In this document: in pieces, positions 10,990-22,128 of the stretch
Position numbering within the stretch: the first letter of the stretch is position 1
Layout: each line of letters starts with the position of its first letter
Assembly: GCA_028583685.1 (NCBI GenBank)
Contig: JAMXIF010000058.1
Span: 15,622,983-15,686,982 of the forward strand
Direction of reading: 5' to 3'
Length of the DNA: 64,000 bases
DNA from: Petaurus breviceps papuanus
Taxonomy: Eukaryota > Chordata > Mammalia > Diprotodontia > Petauridae
Position numbers and translations under genes: made by a program
Notes under the pieces: generated by a model
Told to the model about the DNA's origin: nothing
What the model saw: the letters and a program-made list of their open reading frames with translations, nothing else
Databases searched by the model: none

Positions 10990-12700
10990 TACCTGTAAGC
11001 TCATTGATTCAAATGTTTCATCCAAAAGTGCAGATTATAACCTATCTCTACCTGCCTTTTCTATGCATCTCTTGTCTCTGTCCTCTCATAAGTTCATCAG
11101 AGAAGGTCCATCCAATGTTCAGGAAATTTCTTTGCTTTCTCTTGGCATTTCAAGGGTATCAGGGGGGAATTCTGGTTTCCAGTTGTTATCTTTCAGTCTC
11201 ACTACATGAAAAGCCCACCCTCTTTTTCACTCAGACACTTGGCTGGTAGCATCCTTTATTCCAGCTCTTCAAAGTGGCTCATTGGCTGTATGTTGTATCT
11301 GTGTGATATTCATTTCTGACTCTTTGGAGACTAGAGTATCTCACCACTCACAAGTATAGATTATTGGTATTAAATATTACAAGATGGGGTTTTGTTTCTC
11401 AGCAAACTATTTAGGTTGTCCACCTAACTGTATGCTACAATCTGAGGAATAGACATCCTTCATTTACTTAGTTTTTCCTAAATAAATACTTAGACCAAAT
11501 CCACTTGAGTAGTTATAAGTCTATTTTAAGAGGCTATACCCAAGGCTTGATGTAACCAGTTCCTGCAAATAGGAGCATCTAGAAGACCCTCACCACCATT
11601 CTTAGGACATTTGACTTCAACTGCAATTTTCCTCTGCATTTCCTCCATTTTTGTGGCAATTTATTTATCTTCATTAAATTTCCATATGAAATCAGAGTCC
11701 GTGTCAATGTTGTTCTTCCAATAATTACCAACTTTTCATTATCAATGATTTGTTTGAATAGGTCAGGATTCAGTTATTCTAATTTAGATACTATATTTTT
11801 CTCAATTTTATTTTTTCTTTTAGTCTTGTTTGAATGGATCTTTGCTCAAACAACTTGGTGGTCTGAATATATACAGATAGATGGTTTAGGAATAACTTTC
11901 ATGTCAGTAGTAAATTATACCCATTTCTGTGATTATTTTGCTATTGTAATTATTGTATTATTTAGAGCCTACCATGTCCAGTGCCTAATGATTCACTTCT
12001 AAAAGAAAAGCATTCATGATGTATAAGGAAGAGGCTTCTGTGGGGTCTACAAGTCTCTGGTTTCTGTAGTTCTTTTTTTCTTGATCCATGGTTTCTAGTG
12101 TATTTCTCACCATCTTCATGTATTCCAACATTTTCACTGAAGACACCAAGCATAAAAATAATGTTGCTTTAATTTAGAGAGTATTATCAAGAGTGTCTTT
12201 GGAGAATTTATCTTCCTCTTCACCCTATATAACAGATGTTGATGCCTAAGCTGCCATCCTTTTCATGGTGACCTTTGAAAATAGTTATTATGAGTACACA
12301 TTACAAAATAACCAAATGTCCTGAAAAATGTTTCTGATTGCCTTTGGGCACATAGGAAATCCAATTCCACCAATTCACTAATTTGGCTTTCTAAAGAGAA
12401 CTTATTAGCCATTCTTCCATTTCTGATGCATAGTCTTTCTTCTGGTTTCATTTACAGTGAAGACATTGTGTAGGTCCTCTAATAGTAGGTTCACTCACTG
12501 GTCTTTTAAAAAGTATCAAGCATTTAAAATCCCTTTAGCCAAGTTAAAGGTGATAAATAATCTCAGAACTATGTGATTCTTAACATCCACTGCTCCCCTT
12601 TCCACCCTTCTGCCACCATTACAACAGAGGTGAAAGAGGGCTATGTAGGAACTTAGGACCATTTTGTATTTTTTCTTTGTTTCATGGTTTGCCATGACCA
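10990..12700 (-). mobile_element. RTE-clade LINE, endonuclease and downstream coding relic
   Basis: The minus strand carries recognisable RTE endonuclease blocks in order. Near 12130-12070 is N-V-G-x-x-E-D-G-E-K-Y-T-x-N-H-G (compare A-K-V-G..G-x-H-G-x-G in RTE proteins). Near 11920-11810 is T-D-M-K-V-I-P followed by S-D-H-Q-V-V and A-K-I-H-S-N-K-T, matching the T-D-V-x-V-I-x..S-D-H-R-L-V-R-A-K-I end of the endonuclease. The region below 11700 should be the linker and reverse transcriptase side, but it is too decayed to read. There are many stops and shifts. The outer limits are approximate. Confidence 0.65.
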
Positions 12701-12892
12701 AATAGCAAGTCTCTCTATATTTGACTAGACTATTCTCCTAAAGCTGCCCATGGCTATGTATGGGCCCATTCCTAAAGCCTTGACCATGTGGTAAAAGCTG
12801 CTAGAAGTTGTGCATTGATGGCATAGCCTTCAAGAACCCAAGGTCAGCTCTTTGTCACAGTTATTCAGTAGAGGACTTTGTGGAGGATACAA

Positions 12893-13115
12893 AAACACAT
12901 GGTGTGTAAATATGCATGTGTGCATACATACACATGCAAATGCATGCTTACATGCCTGTACACATGAAAATTCATAAATATGCATACACATTCATGCATA
13001 GACACACCTATACAGATTCTTGCAAACCCATGCTTGTACTCATATTATGTCTATGAACATGTGTATATTCACACAAGTCTGTTACATGTACATATACAGA
13101 GTCAAATACACAGGC
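12893..13115. repeat. degenerate CA/CATG-rich microsatellite
   Basis: Loose repeats of CAT, CACA and ATGCAT units such as 'gtgtgcatacatacacatgc' continue to about 13115. No regular period was found. Confidence 0.6.
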
Positions 13116-13640
13116 ACAGCTCTAAAGACACAGGATCTCTCTAGGTCCACTCACAGAGTAACTCAGTTAGCTGCTTTCAGTCTTGATGATTATAGATAAA
13201 GAAGAAAAAAACAAAATCAACCAAGCTCTTTGTCTGTCTCAACTTGGACTCTCTCTCCAAGCCCTTGGACTGTCCCCCAGAAGCTTCAGGGAAGTGGATC
13301 ACCTTACCTATTTCAGAGCTGAATCATTCAAACAGTTTAGACACGTTTTCCTCTTCTGGTGTCTCAGAGATCTGAGTCTTGACTTGGGAATGCACCACTA
13401 CTATGCAAATCTGAGAAAAACACCTTCACTAAGATTGTGACTTTGAGACCCTATGGGTAACAAACACTCCTGGAAAATAATTTTTTAAATTTGAATTTCA
13501 TAAAATTGAAATTGAATTTAAAAATCATTTGTTACCAGTTCATCTGGATTGAAAACCAGCTAGGACCAAGCTAGCATCTGACAGATCTTTGGGAACAAGC
13601 TCAGCAGTATCTAATCCTAGGACTACCCATCTTTTTTTCA
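13116..13640. other. single-copy DNA, no gene seen
   Basis: An open stretch at 13183-13440 on the plus strand has no recognisable domain and no matching splice signals. An A/T-rich knot lies at 13480-13530. Confidence 0.35.
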
Positions 13641-13644
13641 TTTC

Positions 13645-13830
13645 AAAAGATCAACAGAACATAAACTGATGGTGGAAAGGAACTTAGACATTCAATCCAA
13701 CCCCCTCATTTTACAGATGAGAAAATTGGGGCCAAGAAAGGTCATAGGATGTTCTCAATGTCACAGAAACAGTAAATGGTAGAAGTGGGATTTGAACTCA
13801 AGTCTTTTGACTTTAAATCCAGTACTATTA
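13645..13830 (-). repeat. MIR-like SINE
   Basis: Antisense MIR blocks 'cattttacagatgagaaaat' and 'ggatttgaactcaagtc' are well kept. Confidence 0.6.
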
Positions 13831-14174
13831 AACCTGGGTAAGTCTACCAACTTTAGAGCTGAGGCTTTTAATATAGAATACCAATTTTCTGTCTGTGACT
13901 CAAGCCTGACTGACTCATTATGCCTCAGTTTCCAACTTACCAAACGGAAAAAAAATAGGCAAGCATCTGAGAAAATTGTGTTGAAAACTGAGTCATAAAA
14001 ATTATATAGATTTGCTTCAAAATGACCAGAATGAGTGGAATTCCACTCTGAATATTTGGTTCTCCCAGGGCAAATTACTTACTCCTTCGAAATCTCTAAA
14101 GAGTTAGGTAGCTGGCTGAAGACAGAAAACAGAGAGCCACTCCATGTTCTAATGAACAAAGGAAATCTATTCAG

Positions 14175-14351
14175 ATTTTGGTTTGCAAAAGATTACTCAA
14201 GAGAATAGTGGCAATACTCCTTAAGTTCCTACCCAGTAGCTTGAGCCTGGAGGAATTCGATACCTTAGAATGTTTCTGTCAGCTGTCAGAGACCATTGTG
14301 CGGAGGGTCGGGAACCATTATGCAGAAGCTCTTGCCAAATTGTTTATATCC
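14175..14351 (+). other. candidate coding exon, unknown gene
   Basis: A 177-base segment (59 codons, phase 0 at both ends) is flanked by an acceptor-like 'aatctattcag' ending at 14174, a branch-point-like 'ttctaatg' about 25 bases upstream, and a canonical donor GTAAGC at 14352. The only open frame gives a helix-rich peptide that begins ILVCKRLLKRIVAILLKFLP and ends NHYAEALAKLFIS. It has regular hydrophobic spacing, as in HEAT/ARM-like or other all-helical proteins. The base composition (CpG retained at 'gaattcgata' and 'tgcggagggtcggg') is unlike its neighbours, and no repeat family covers it. I do not recognise the protein, and the acceptor's pyrimidine tract is weak. It may instead be a relic or chance. 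Confidence 0.35.
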
Positions 14352-14375
14352 GTAAGCAAAGCCATCTGCTCTTAG

Positions 14376-14770
14376 AATGTCACCCAGAAGCTTGGGACTA
14401 GAGGTGAAGCAGCTACATGGATATCAGAATACCTGTTGGAAGCTGAATTTCTGAGGAAAAGGAAATACCCAGGTGGTTAAGCCAAATATTACAGTCCAAA
14501 GTTTTGGGTACCAAGATGTAGGAGTCCCTGTTTACTTAGGGAAGAAATGACCATGTTCTCTGAAAGAAAACTGGATCCTGTTTCCAAGTTAACTATGGAT
14601 CCTTTTCTTTAATTTTATAAAAAAAATTGGAATGTCTTCACCTTCTGGTTAAAATTTAGCTCTGGTACTAAGCAAAACAAGCCTGTGGATGGTATGACAA
14701 GGAGGAGAGAGAGATTTGGGCATAATTCTACAAAAGTCAAAAGCAAAAAACAAGGGTCCAGGCCTTCCAG
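14376..14770. other. single-copy DNA, no gene seen
   Basis: No repeat or coding signal was recognised between the candidate exon and the next L3 fragment. The same holds for 13831-14174 upstream of the exon. Confidence 0.4.
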
Positions 14771-14771
14771 C

Positions 14772-15110
14772 TTCTCATAGAACCACAGAATAGCAGAGTC
14801 TCTGAGTCTGAGTTCTAAGTGAACTGAGAGGCCATCCAATCCAACTCTTACCAAAACAAAAATGGACTCTACGACACAAAGATCATCTAGTCCCCCCTTG
14901 CATACTTCCAAAGGCAACTGATTCCATTTACAGACAGGTTTAATTGTTAAGACATTTTTCCTCTTCTTGGAGCCAATGTTTCATTCTGCAATTTCTTCAC
15001 ATGGCTCTCAGTTCTCTGCCTTCTGGAGCCAAGGAAAATAAACCTAATCCTTTTTTTCTATAGGACAATCCTTCGAATGCTAATGACAGTTATAATGTTC
15101 ATGCTAGTCT
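14772..15110 (-). mobile_element. L3/CR1 LINE 3' fragment
   Basis: Antisense blocks appear in the expected CR1 order: 'ggccatccaatccaactctt', 'ttccaaaggcaactgattcc', 'ttgttaagacatttttcct' and a later 'ctctgccttctggagccaag'. Confidence 0.65.
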
Positions 15111-15239
15111 TTGGTTCTCTGGGATAAGAAACATTGAGCAGAATTTGACTGAGAAGAGCCCAATTCTTCTACCTACAGTCTGACTAACTACCAAGCATTT
15201 TACATGGGAAGTTTTGCTTTAGAGTGAATGAATAGAAAC

Positions 15240-15355
15240 CCATTTTAAAAAATACTCCTATGTGCTACACATTAGTGTGAAGCACTAGAAATGCAAATAT
15301 AAAATTGAGAAAGTCCTACCCTCAAGGAATTTAAATATTAATCAAAAGGAGACAA
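15240..15355 (-). mobile_element. L2 LINE 3' fragment
   Basis: It shows antisense 'tactcctatgtgctacacat' then 'cctaccctcaaggaattta', the usual L2 3' series. Confidence 0.5.
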
Positions 15356-16589
15356 TACATATTGGGAAGTAGTGACCAGGGAAGGGATTTTGGACATGGG
15401 GAACCACAAGACTGGTAAATTGATCCACAGGGAACTTAACTGACATACCCCTTCCACCTTTCCAGCATCAATGGTACTATTAATCTGGTTATTAAGCCTA
15501 AAACAAGAGGTCTCATGAGAAGCAGGAGGAGTGGGGAGGGCAGGTGGAGAAATGAAGGTACCTTGTAGCAATAGGACAGATGGAAAAATGGCACCACATA
15601 TATGACTGAATGGGGTATAAAGCATGAATTGATCCTGGGCCTTCTAGATACAATGGGCTAGGTGAAGTTGCACTCATTTCTTCACTAAATAAGATAGCAG
15701 CTCAGTATTTACAATAGAGGGGGGATTTCTTTGATGGTATCATTGGGCTGATGGTTATTCCACCACCCAGGAACAGGTCAGTGTCACTAGCATCCAAAAG
15801 ATGTAGTCACTATTAACAAGCACCTGCCATGGACTTGGTTGTACATACCCTCTGCCAGTCATTGCAGTCATGAGTAACTGATCTCATCACCCCACCTCAC
15901 CCCCAGGCTCCAGGTCTGCTTTTGCTCCTTAGGCTAAGAGACTACAAGGGGATCAGAAGGGAGCCCTTCATATACAGAAAACTCTGACTGCACTTTCTCC
16001 TTTTGGTTCTCCCAAATTAGTATCACCGCATGAGAGGGCATGAGAGGCCAATATTACACACATTTCAAGACTCAATGCAAACATGGTTCATGGAAGCCTC
16101 CCTCCAACTTTGACCTAGCAATTAGTTACTCCATAGTCTTTAAAAATCAAAGGTCACACATAGATTGCTGGGACTCCAACTCCCAGATATACCCTTATTC
16201 TTATTCTCAATGTCATTTCCAGATCCATTCTTCTTAATGTACACACACATGCACACGCACACGCACACACACATACAGACATACTACTGACTCACAATCA
16301 CACTACATTTGCTGTCTTCTCCCTGTTCTCACATTTGTTCTTTAAATCTGCTCAGTCACTCAGACTCTCAAAATTCCTTCCACGTATTAAGGACTTTTCT
16401 CTACCATCAAATCATCTCAATCACCAGCATCAAAAAAGCATCTCACTAGTCCTAAATATGACTGGGAAACTGTGTTCTATTGGATCCTGGTGTAGTTTCC
16501 GAGGTCGTCTGTTCTGCCTCTCAACCCAGAGTCAATGATCACTGAGTACATATACATATTAAGTATTAATTCAGGAAGCGAATCAAGAA
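15356..16589. other. mostly single-copy DNA with a CA microsatellite
   Basis: No gene was recognised. An interrupted (CA)n tract lies at 16241-16280. Open stretches at 15338-15625 (minus) and 16040-16237 (plus) show no domain. Confidence 0.4.
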
Positions 16590-16711
16590 TCTCAGCATTA
16601 GAGGGATCCTCACAGGTCATTGAGTTCAACCCATTCCTGAAAAGAGAGTACACCCTCAAATTCAGGTCTTCCTCATGCTCGGTCCAAAGCTCTATTGACT
16701 GAGCCATCTAT
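16590..16711 (-). repeat. MIR-like SINE fragment
   Basis: Antisense MIR-type sequence ends in 'aaattcaggtcttcctcatg' and 'ctattgactgagccatct', right against the L1 fragment. Confidence 0.5.
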
Positions 16712-17432
16712 CTATCCAGCAATCCCATTCCTGGGCACATATCCCAGGATGTCAAAGATAGAAAGAAAAGTGTCAAGAACACCGGAATATTCCGAACAGC
16801 ACCATTTATAGTAGTAAGACATTGGAACCCAAGTGGATCCCCGTTGAGTAAAAGTTAAACAAATTGTAGTACATGAATGTAATGGAATTTTACTATATCA
16901 GAAACTATGATGAAAAGACCTCTCTGAACAAATGCAAACTAAATTAAGCACAACCCTGAGAACAGTATATGCACTGACAATATTAGCAATAAAAAGAATA
17001 CCAAGGGGCAGGTAGGTGACACAGTGAATAGAGCACCGGCCCTGGAGTTGGGTGGACCTGAGTTCAAATCCAGCCTCAGACACTTGCCATACTTACTAGC
17101 TGTGTGACTTTGGGGAAGTCACTTAACCCTAATTGCCCTACAAAAAGCCAAAAAAAAGAATACCAAAAAGAACTTAAACTCCGAGTCACCATAATGTCCA
17201 GTCTTGTTCCTAGAGACCAGAGGAAGACATGTACCTCTTTCCTTTTGATAAAGGGATAGAGGATAATGGGAGTGGAATATTGTATATCAGGCCAGACACA
17301 GTCCCTGTGTTGGTTATTTTTGCTTAAATGTTTTTCCTCTATGACAAGGGAAGGACTTAATATTGAGTAGGAGTTGGGGCATGGGAGAGATAACTTGAAA
17401 TAACTGATATAAAAACAAAAAGCATCAACCAA
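16712..17432 (+). mobile_element. L1 LINE 3' end (ORF2 tail and 3' UTR)
   Basis: The sense strand starts with the end of ORF2: 'cccattcctgggcacatatc' corresponds to the P-L-L-G-I-Y-P block. The 'ggatccccgttgagtaaa' and 'atgaatgtaatggaatttta' stretches then correspond to the D-E-W..M-E-Y-Y region. After an inserted SINE the 3' UTR continues ('gttggttatttttgcttaaa') to 'aaaaacaaaaagcatca'. The fragment is 5'-truncated. Confidence 0.7.
16991..17166 (+). mobile_element. tRNA-derived marsupial SINE inside the L1
   Basis: The body (about 17005-17152) reads 'ggggcaggtaggtgacacag', 'ctgagttcaaatccagcct' and 'gggaagtcacttaaccct'. A perfect 14-base duplication, AAAAAGAATACCAA, flanks it (16991-17004, 17153-17166). 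It interrupts the older L1 3' end on the same strand. Confidence 0.9.
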
Positions 17433-17439
17433 ATCTATT

Positions 17440-17770
17440 TTAAAAATATAATAAAACATCCTCATCAGGTAGTCATCCAACTTCTATCTGAAGACCTCCC
17501 CCAGTGAAAGAAAACTAACTACCCCCTAAGACAACCCACTCTATTTATGGGACAACTATAATTATCAAGTTTCTCCTTCCATTGAGTTGAAATCTACTTC
17601 TTCAGCTTCCACCCACTGCCCCTCATTCTGACCTCTGGAGTCAAGCAAAACCAGTTTAATCCGTTATCTATATGGCAGCCTTCCATGTACTTGATGATAG
17701 CAATCATGCCCTTGCTAGCTTTTTTTTTCTCCAGATTAGATAATTCTTGTTCCTTCAGCTAATCCCCAGA
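17440..17770 (-). mobile_element. L3/CR1 LINE 3' fragment
   Basis: Antisense blocks include 'cctcccccagtgaaagaaaa', 'tctgacctctggagtcaag' and 'cttccatgtacttgatgata', in CR1 order. A T-run interrupts it near 17720. Confidence 0.6.
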
Positions 17771-18329
17771 TGGTCCAGGCTACATCAGTGACCTACATGC
17801 AGTTCAGTTTGATGATGACTTCTATCAAATGTGACACCCAACACAGAAGGCAGCAGTGAAGAGGAGGCATGTCCGAGCACAGGCCAGTGGAACTCTCCCT
17901 TCCAGCCTCCGGACACTAGGGTTCTCTTCATGCCACTTATGACAGCATTGACGTGATGGCTCCCAAATCCCACTCCTGAATCATATTGAAATCACAGACC
18001 AATAAAAACCCTTTGTCTTTTCTTTATGTGACCTTTTGTCCAGTCACGCTTCCCTATGTGTACCCAAGAGATCATCTCTCTTAAATTGCAATACACTACA
18101 CTTGACTTTCCCCTGGGCGTTCTGACTCAGTGGTCTTTGCACTTACACAGCACAAACTCAGAGTGTATTGGCCTCCTTCCTGTTTAAAGCACAACCAGAA
18201 ACTAACATGAATGACCTTGAGGAAGAAAGCAATCCTTGTTAAAGTAGGATTCCTGGGCTCTCTTCCCAGCTGTGTGTAACTGTAGAGCTAAACAGGAAGT
18301 CTTAGTGATCGCTGCCCATTTGGACTCCT
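17771..18329. other. single-copy DNA, no gene seen
   Basis: No repeat family or coding signal was recognised. Confidence 0.4.
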
Positions 18330-18722
18330 GGAGCAATGCTTAGCATAGTTGCTAGCACATGGTAGGAGCTTAAAAAATGTGTATTGACTGAGACAGCTAA
18401 GTGGCTCAGTGGACAGAGCACTGTGCCTGGAGTCAGGAAGACCTGAGTTCAAACCCAGCCTCACACAATTACTAGCTGTGTGACCCTGGGTAAGTCTCTT
18501 AACCTCTGTTTGCCTTAAGCCACCAGAAAAGGAAATAACAAACCACTCCAGTATCTTTGCCAAGAAAACCACATGGCCACTATTGGTGAGATATGATCCA
18601 CTGGAGAAGGAAATGGAAAACTACTCTAATATCTTTGCCAAGAAAACTCCATGGACAGTATTGACATAACATCATCCACAGGTCCATAAAGAGTCAAACA
18701 CGACTGAACAATATCAACAAGC
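18330..18722 (+). mobile_element. L2/MIR-type tail followed by MAR1-type SINE
   Basis: About 18330-18385 is an 'agcacatggtaggagcttaa' tail. The SINE (about 18388-18722) then begins 'gacagctaagtggctcagtg' and has 'cctgagttcaaacccagcc'. Its long 3' part contains 'ccactccagtatctttgcca', which appears twice (near 18545 and 18625) as an internal duplication, and it closes with 'gagtcaaacacgactgaac'. Confidence 0.7.
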
Positions 18723-19870
18723 TGTGAATAAAACTTTGTAAAGGCCATGCTCAACCCCTAGCTTAGTCTCTTGCCTAACCCACCATTCTTAGAGACAATC
18801 GACCTTTCAGAACTGTAATTAAGATGGGATAACTAGGCCTTTAGTACAGGATTCAGAAATTTAATGAGTACTGAGAGTATCATCCCAAGATGTGTTTTCT
18901 CCTCCCCAACAACCATGTCTCAAATGATTGCTGACCTGGTGTGCCCTTTCCCTATTCCTTATAGACATGTCACCAATCCCTAGTCTCTCTACCAGGCAAT
19001 ATCCGGGCCTTCAGAAGCACAGGAGAGTAGCAGTGTCCTGGGCACAGTTTTCTCCTTTCTCCAGTGGCTATGCCCCACACACACACACACCCCTCCCTTG
19101 CTCCAAGGTTGAAAATCCCTGGTTACTGCTCTGTGATTATGTGTGAAAAAGGAGGGATTCTCTTTTTCTGTGGACTGCTATGATCCTTGGACTTCTACTT
19201 CCTGGTAACTTCCCTTTCCCCATCGTGGGGAGCTCAGCAAGAGGCTCTGCCTTCCCTATTCTAAATGAAGAGACAGTCCACTGATCTAAAGAAACTTGTA
19301 CTTATAGATGATTGAGAAATAGAGAGCAAAACTATGGTGGCAGCAGCCTGCTCTTGGCCTTTGAAGATCTTTTCTTTGTCCTCCAAGTTTCTTTCTCTGA
19401 TTCCCCTTGCTATCTCAAATGCCAATGCTAGACATATTGCCGGCACTTCATCTCTTTTAGCCCAAAAGAGCAAGGAAACTCTGAGACTACCCCTCCCAGA
19501 CCAGGGTTATATGATCATGCCATGAAAGTCTCTGCATCCTTTGACAATGGTGGAACATGAGAGGGCCACATTCAAGCAGCCAGGAGATCCCTAACTCTAA
19601 CTATTCTGATCCTAAAACATCATCAGCCCCTGCCCCATTCATGTACTGTCATGTGTTTAACCCACCTTCATTCCTTTGGAATTTGACTAATTCTGTAACA
19701 TTTTAAATGGATTCCTGCCCCTCCCCTGTCTTGGCATTGTATTTTCACACCATTCCCACAAGCTCCTGCAGAACATCTGTCAAGACTGAAGTAGTGGAGA
19801 GAACATCATGGCACATGGGACCAGCCCCCTCAGTGAGGGGCAGGAGGCAAAGTGGGACGTGCTAAAGAGC
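18723..19870. other. single-copy DNA, no gene seen
   Basis: There is a short (CA)n at about 19076-19091. Open stretches near 19334-19525 (plus) and 19261-19473 (minus) overlap each other and have no recognised domain. Confidence 0.4.
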
Positions 19871-19879
19871 TGAGCATCT

Positions 19880-20160
19880 GGGGGCCCGGGCAACGTCCCC
19901 AGCTCTGCCAATTCAAGCAGCAGCAAATCCAAAAATATATAGAGGGCCCCTTCTTTGTGTCCAGGCTGAGAGAAGCATTGCGGGTGATGCAGAAGAAGGG
20001 TAAGCCATGGTCCCTTACCTCACAGAGCTCACAATCTCATTGGGGATAGATGACACATCCAACAGTCAGACAAGAGATTAAGGGATGACGACGGGTAAAA
20101 ACTGCAAAAGGAGAGTTAGAGAAGGAAGAGCTCTGTGGGGACTATAGTCATGAAAGAGGA
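19880..20160 (-). mobile_element. L2 LINE fragment
   Basis: Antisense L2 3' signals 'ccttacctcacagagctcac' and 'aacagtcagacaagagatta' are followed by an L2-type interior. The match is weak toward the left. Confidence 0.4.
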
Positions 20161-20194
20161 GAGAGGCAAAGATCATGGATAGAAGATAGACTGA

Positions 20195-20360
20195 GATATT
20201 GCTGTTATTGTTTGTGCTTCATTCTCAAAGATGACCATGACATCAGCAAGAGGACACCATGACATGCAAGTGAATTGGATTTAAGTGAGGAAGGGCTGTG
20301 CAAAGTCACCAGCCTCACCTTCTCCTCTGTGGTCATCTGGGTCCAGATCAGAACAACTAG
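20195..20360 (+). repeat. unassigned marsupial interspersed repeat
   Basis: The stretch holding 'ctcaaagatgaccatgacat' and 'ggatttaagtgaggaagggc' matches a repeat that I recall as common in marsupial genomes. I cannot name its class, and only one copy is present here. Confidence 0.35.
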
Positions 20361-20379
20361 ATCACGATATATGATAAAG

Positions 20380-20540
20380 ATAGAAAGAAGATATGGAGAA
20401 AATAGATTAGATAGATAAATAGATGGTATATAGATGATAGAGCTATAAACAGATGATAGATGAAGAAGCAGAGATAGATGATATACAAATAAGAGATTGA
20501 GAGAAAGAAATGATAGAGAGATAATAGACTGGAAAAGACA
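20380..20540. repeat. degenerate GATA-type microsatellite
   Basis: Imperfect repeats of AGATAGATA-like units, such as 'tagatagataaatagatggt', continue for about 150 bases. Confidence 0.7.
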
Positions 20541-20544
20541 GATA

Positions 20545-21180
20545 GAGGATTTATTTAGTGTTTACTGTGTGCCAGAAACTGCTAAGTACTGTGGATACAA
20601 ATATAAGCAAATAGGGCAGTCCCTACCCTCAAGGAGCTTGTACTCTATGGTACACATAGGGGAGCTGGAGAGGGCAAGGCAAGGCTGTTGGCCAGGATAT
20701 AAAGAAGTCCTAAGAGTAAATTGAGCAGGGAGTAAAGTGAGCATGGGGCAGCTAGGTGGCACAGAAGATGGGGCACAGGTTTAGAGTCAGGAAGACTCAT
20801 CTTCCAGAGTTCAAATCTGGCCTCTGACACTTCCTAGCTGTGTGACCCTGTGCAAGTCACTTAACCCTGTTTGCTTCAATTTCCTCATTCATAAAATGAA
20901 CCAGAGAAAGAAATGGCAAAGCACTCCAGTGTCTCTCCTAAGAAAACCCCAAATGGAGCCACAAAGAGTGGCTCATTGAACAACAGCCAACGTGAGCATG
21001 GCTGGGGCCCCTCGAGAAATATCAGTCAGGCGCAGGGACTCACCAGTTCAGTCGAGGAAGGCTTCATGGAGGAAATAGGACTTGAGATAATGCTTATAGG
21101 ATGGACTGACTTTATATTGGAAGAGAAGAGGGGGCTGGCCCTTATAGGTAGAGAGGACAGGAGCAAAAGGAAGCATGAAG
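20545..21180 (-). mobile_element. L2 LINE fragment split by two SINEs
   Basis: The antisense 3' end is well kept: 'gtgtttactgtgtgccagaa' and 'cctaccctcaaggagcttgt'. It is cut at 20747-20991 by a MAR1-type SINE and resumes at 21002 with 'aaggcttcatggaggaaata'. A second SINE marks its right end. Confidence 0.6.
20737..21001 (+). mobile_element. MAR1-type SINE with target-site duplication
   Basis: The body begins 'ggcagctaggtggcacagaa', has 'agagttcaaatctggcctc' and ends 'gagtggctcattgaacaaca'. GTGAGCATGG flanks it at 20737-20746 and 20992-21001. Confidence 0.8.
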
Positions 21181-21325
21181 AGCCAGCTAAGCGTCACAGT
21201 GAACAGAGCACTGACCCTGGAGTCAGAAGGACCTGAGTTCAAATGTGACCTCAGAAACTTACTAGAGGTGTGGTCCAGGGCAAATCAATTAACCCCAATT
21301 GCCTCCAAAACAAAAGTAAGCATGA
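21173..21325 (+). mobile_element. tRNA-derived marsupial SINE
   Basis: It reads 'gagccagctaagcgtcacag', 'cctgagttcaaatgtgacct' and 'aaccccaattgcctcc'. The flanks share AAGCATGA (before 21181 and near 21317), a probable short target-site duplication. Confidence 0.75.
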
Positions 21326-21329
21326 CACA

Positions 21330-21837
21330 TGTAGAAGAAAACAAAGGGTACTTTTCATTGAGCAAGTTCTTCTCCCTTTGGCTCCAGTGCCCATGAGTAT
21401 AATGAAAATACTGTGGCTGGTTAAGCAGTGCTCAAAGGAAATCTGTTAAAGAGCAGGACCGGTTTACACACCAGGAGCCTTTAGATCCCCAAGGCATATG
21501 AATGAGTTTTGAATATACAGTATGGCACCTTACTCCTTGGAATTAGTATTATGGTGAATTCTGCTTGGAGTGCTCTGACTTACACCTGGGATTATTACTA
21601 CATGGACCATGTCCTCCTTCCTTCTTTCCTTGGTGATTTCCCCAATCCCTAATAGGTGCTAGCCCCATCCCTAGATAGAAACTGAGGGTTGCCCCATGCC
21701 TAAGTGGAGCCAACTCTTTCTTCCCCAAATTGCCGAGACAATGGTTGAGCTACTTGGCACTCTGCATTGGTCATTACCACATTATGGTAGCTGGGGTTGG
21801 AAAGCAGGCATCTGAAGAATTGGCTGCCCTTGAGGAA
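21330..21837. other. single-copy DNA, no gene seen
   Basis: No repeat or coding feature was recognised between the two SINEs. Confidence 0.4.
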
Positions 21838-22011
21838 TGTTTGCATTTTCTTTTTTTTTTTTTTTTGGCAATTGGGGTTAAGTGACTTGCCCAAGGTCAC
21901 ACAGCCAGCAAGTGTTAAGTGTCTAAGGCCGGATTTGAACTCAGGTCCTCCTGACTCCAGGGCCAGTGTTCTATTCACTGTGCCACCTAGGCTTCCCTTG
22001 TTTGCATTTTC
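21838..22011 (-). mobile_element. tRNA-derived marsupial SINE with perfect duplication
   Basis: A T-run (about 21852-21866) precedes the antisense body: 'caattggggttaagtgactt', 'tgaactcaggtcctcctgac' and 'gtgccacctaggcttccc'. The 13-base duplication TGTTTGCATTTTC (21838-21850 and 21999-22011) is exact, which marks a young copy. Confidence 0.9.
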
Positions 22012-22125
22012 CAAAGAAGATAATGAAGCAGATATTATATTAGGCTACCGTGCCTACCACTAACACACTAAGACCTTCTTTTCATTCAAGACCTCCAGGA
22101 AGCTTCCCAAAGTAAACTGTTCATG

Positions 22126-22128
<3 letters not shown>

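Noticed and set aside
17076-17480. 134-codon open stretch, minus strand
   Set aside because: It runs across a SINE, an L1 3' UTR and the edge of an L3 fragment in antisense. It has no domain, so it is chance.
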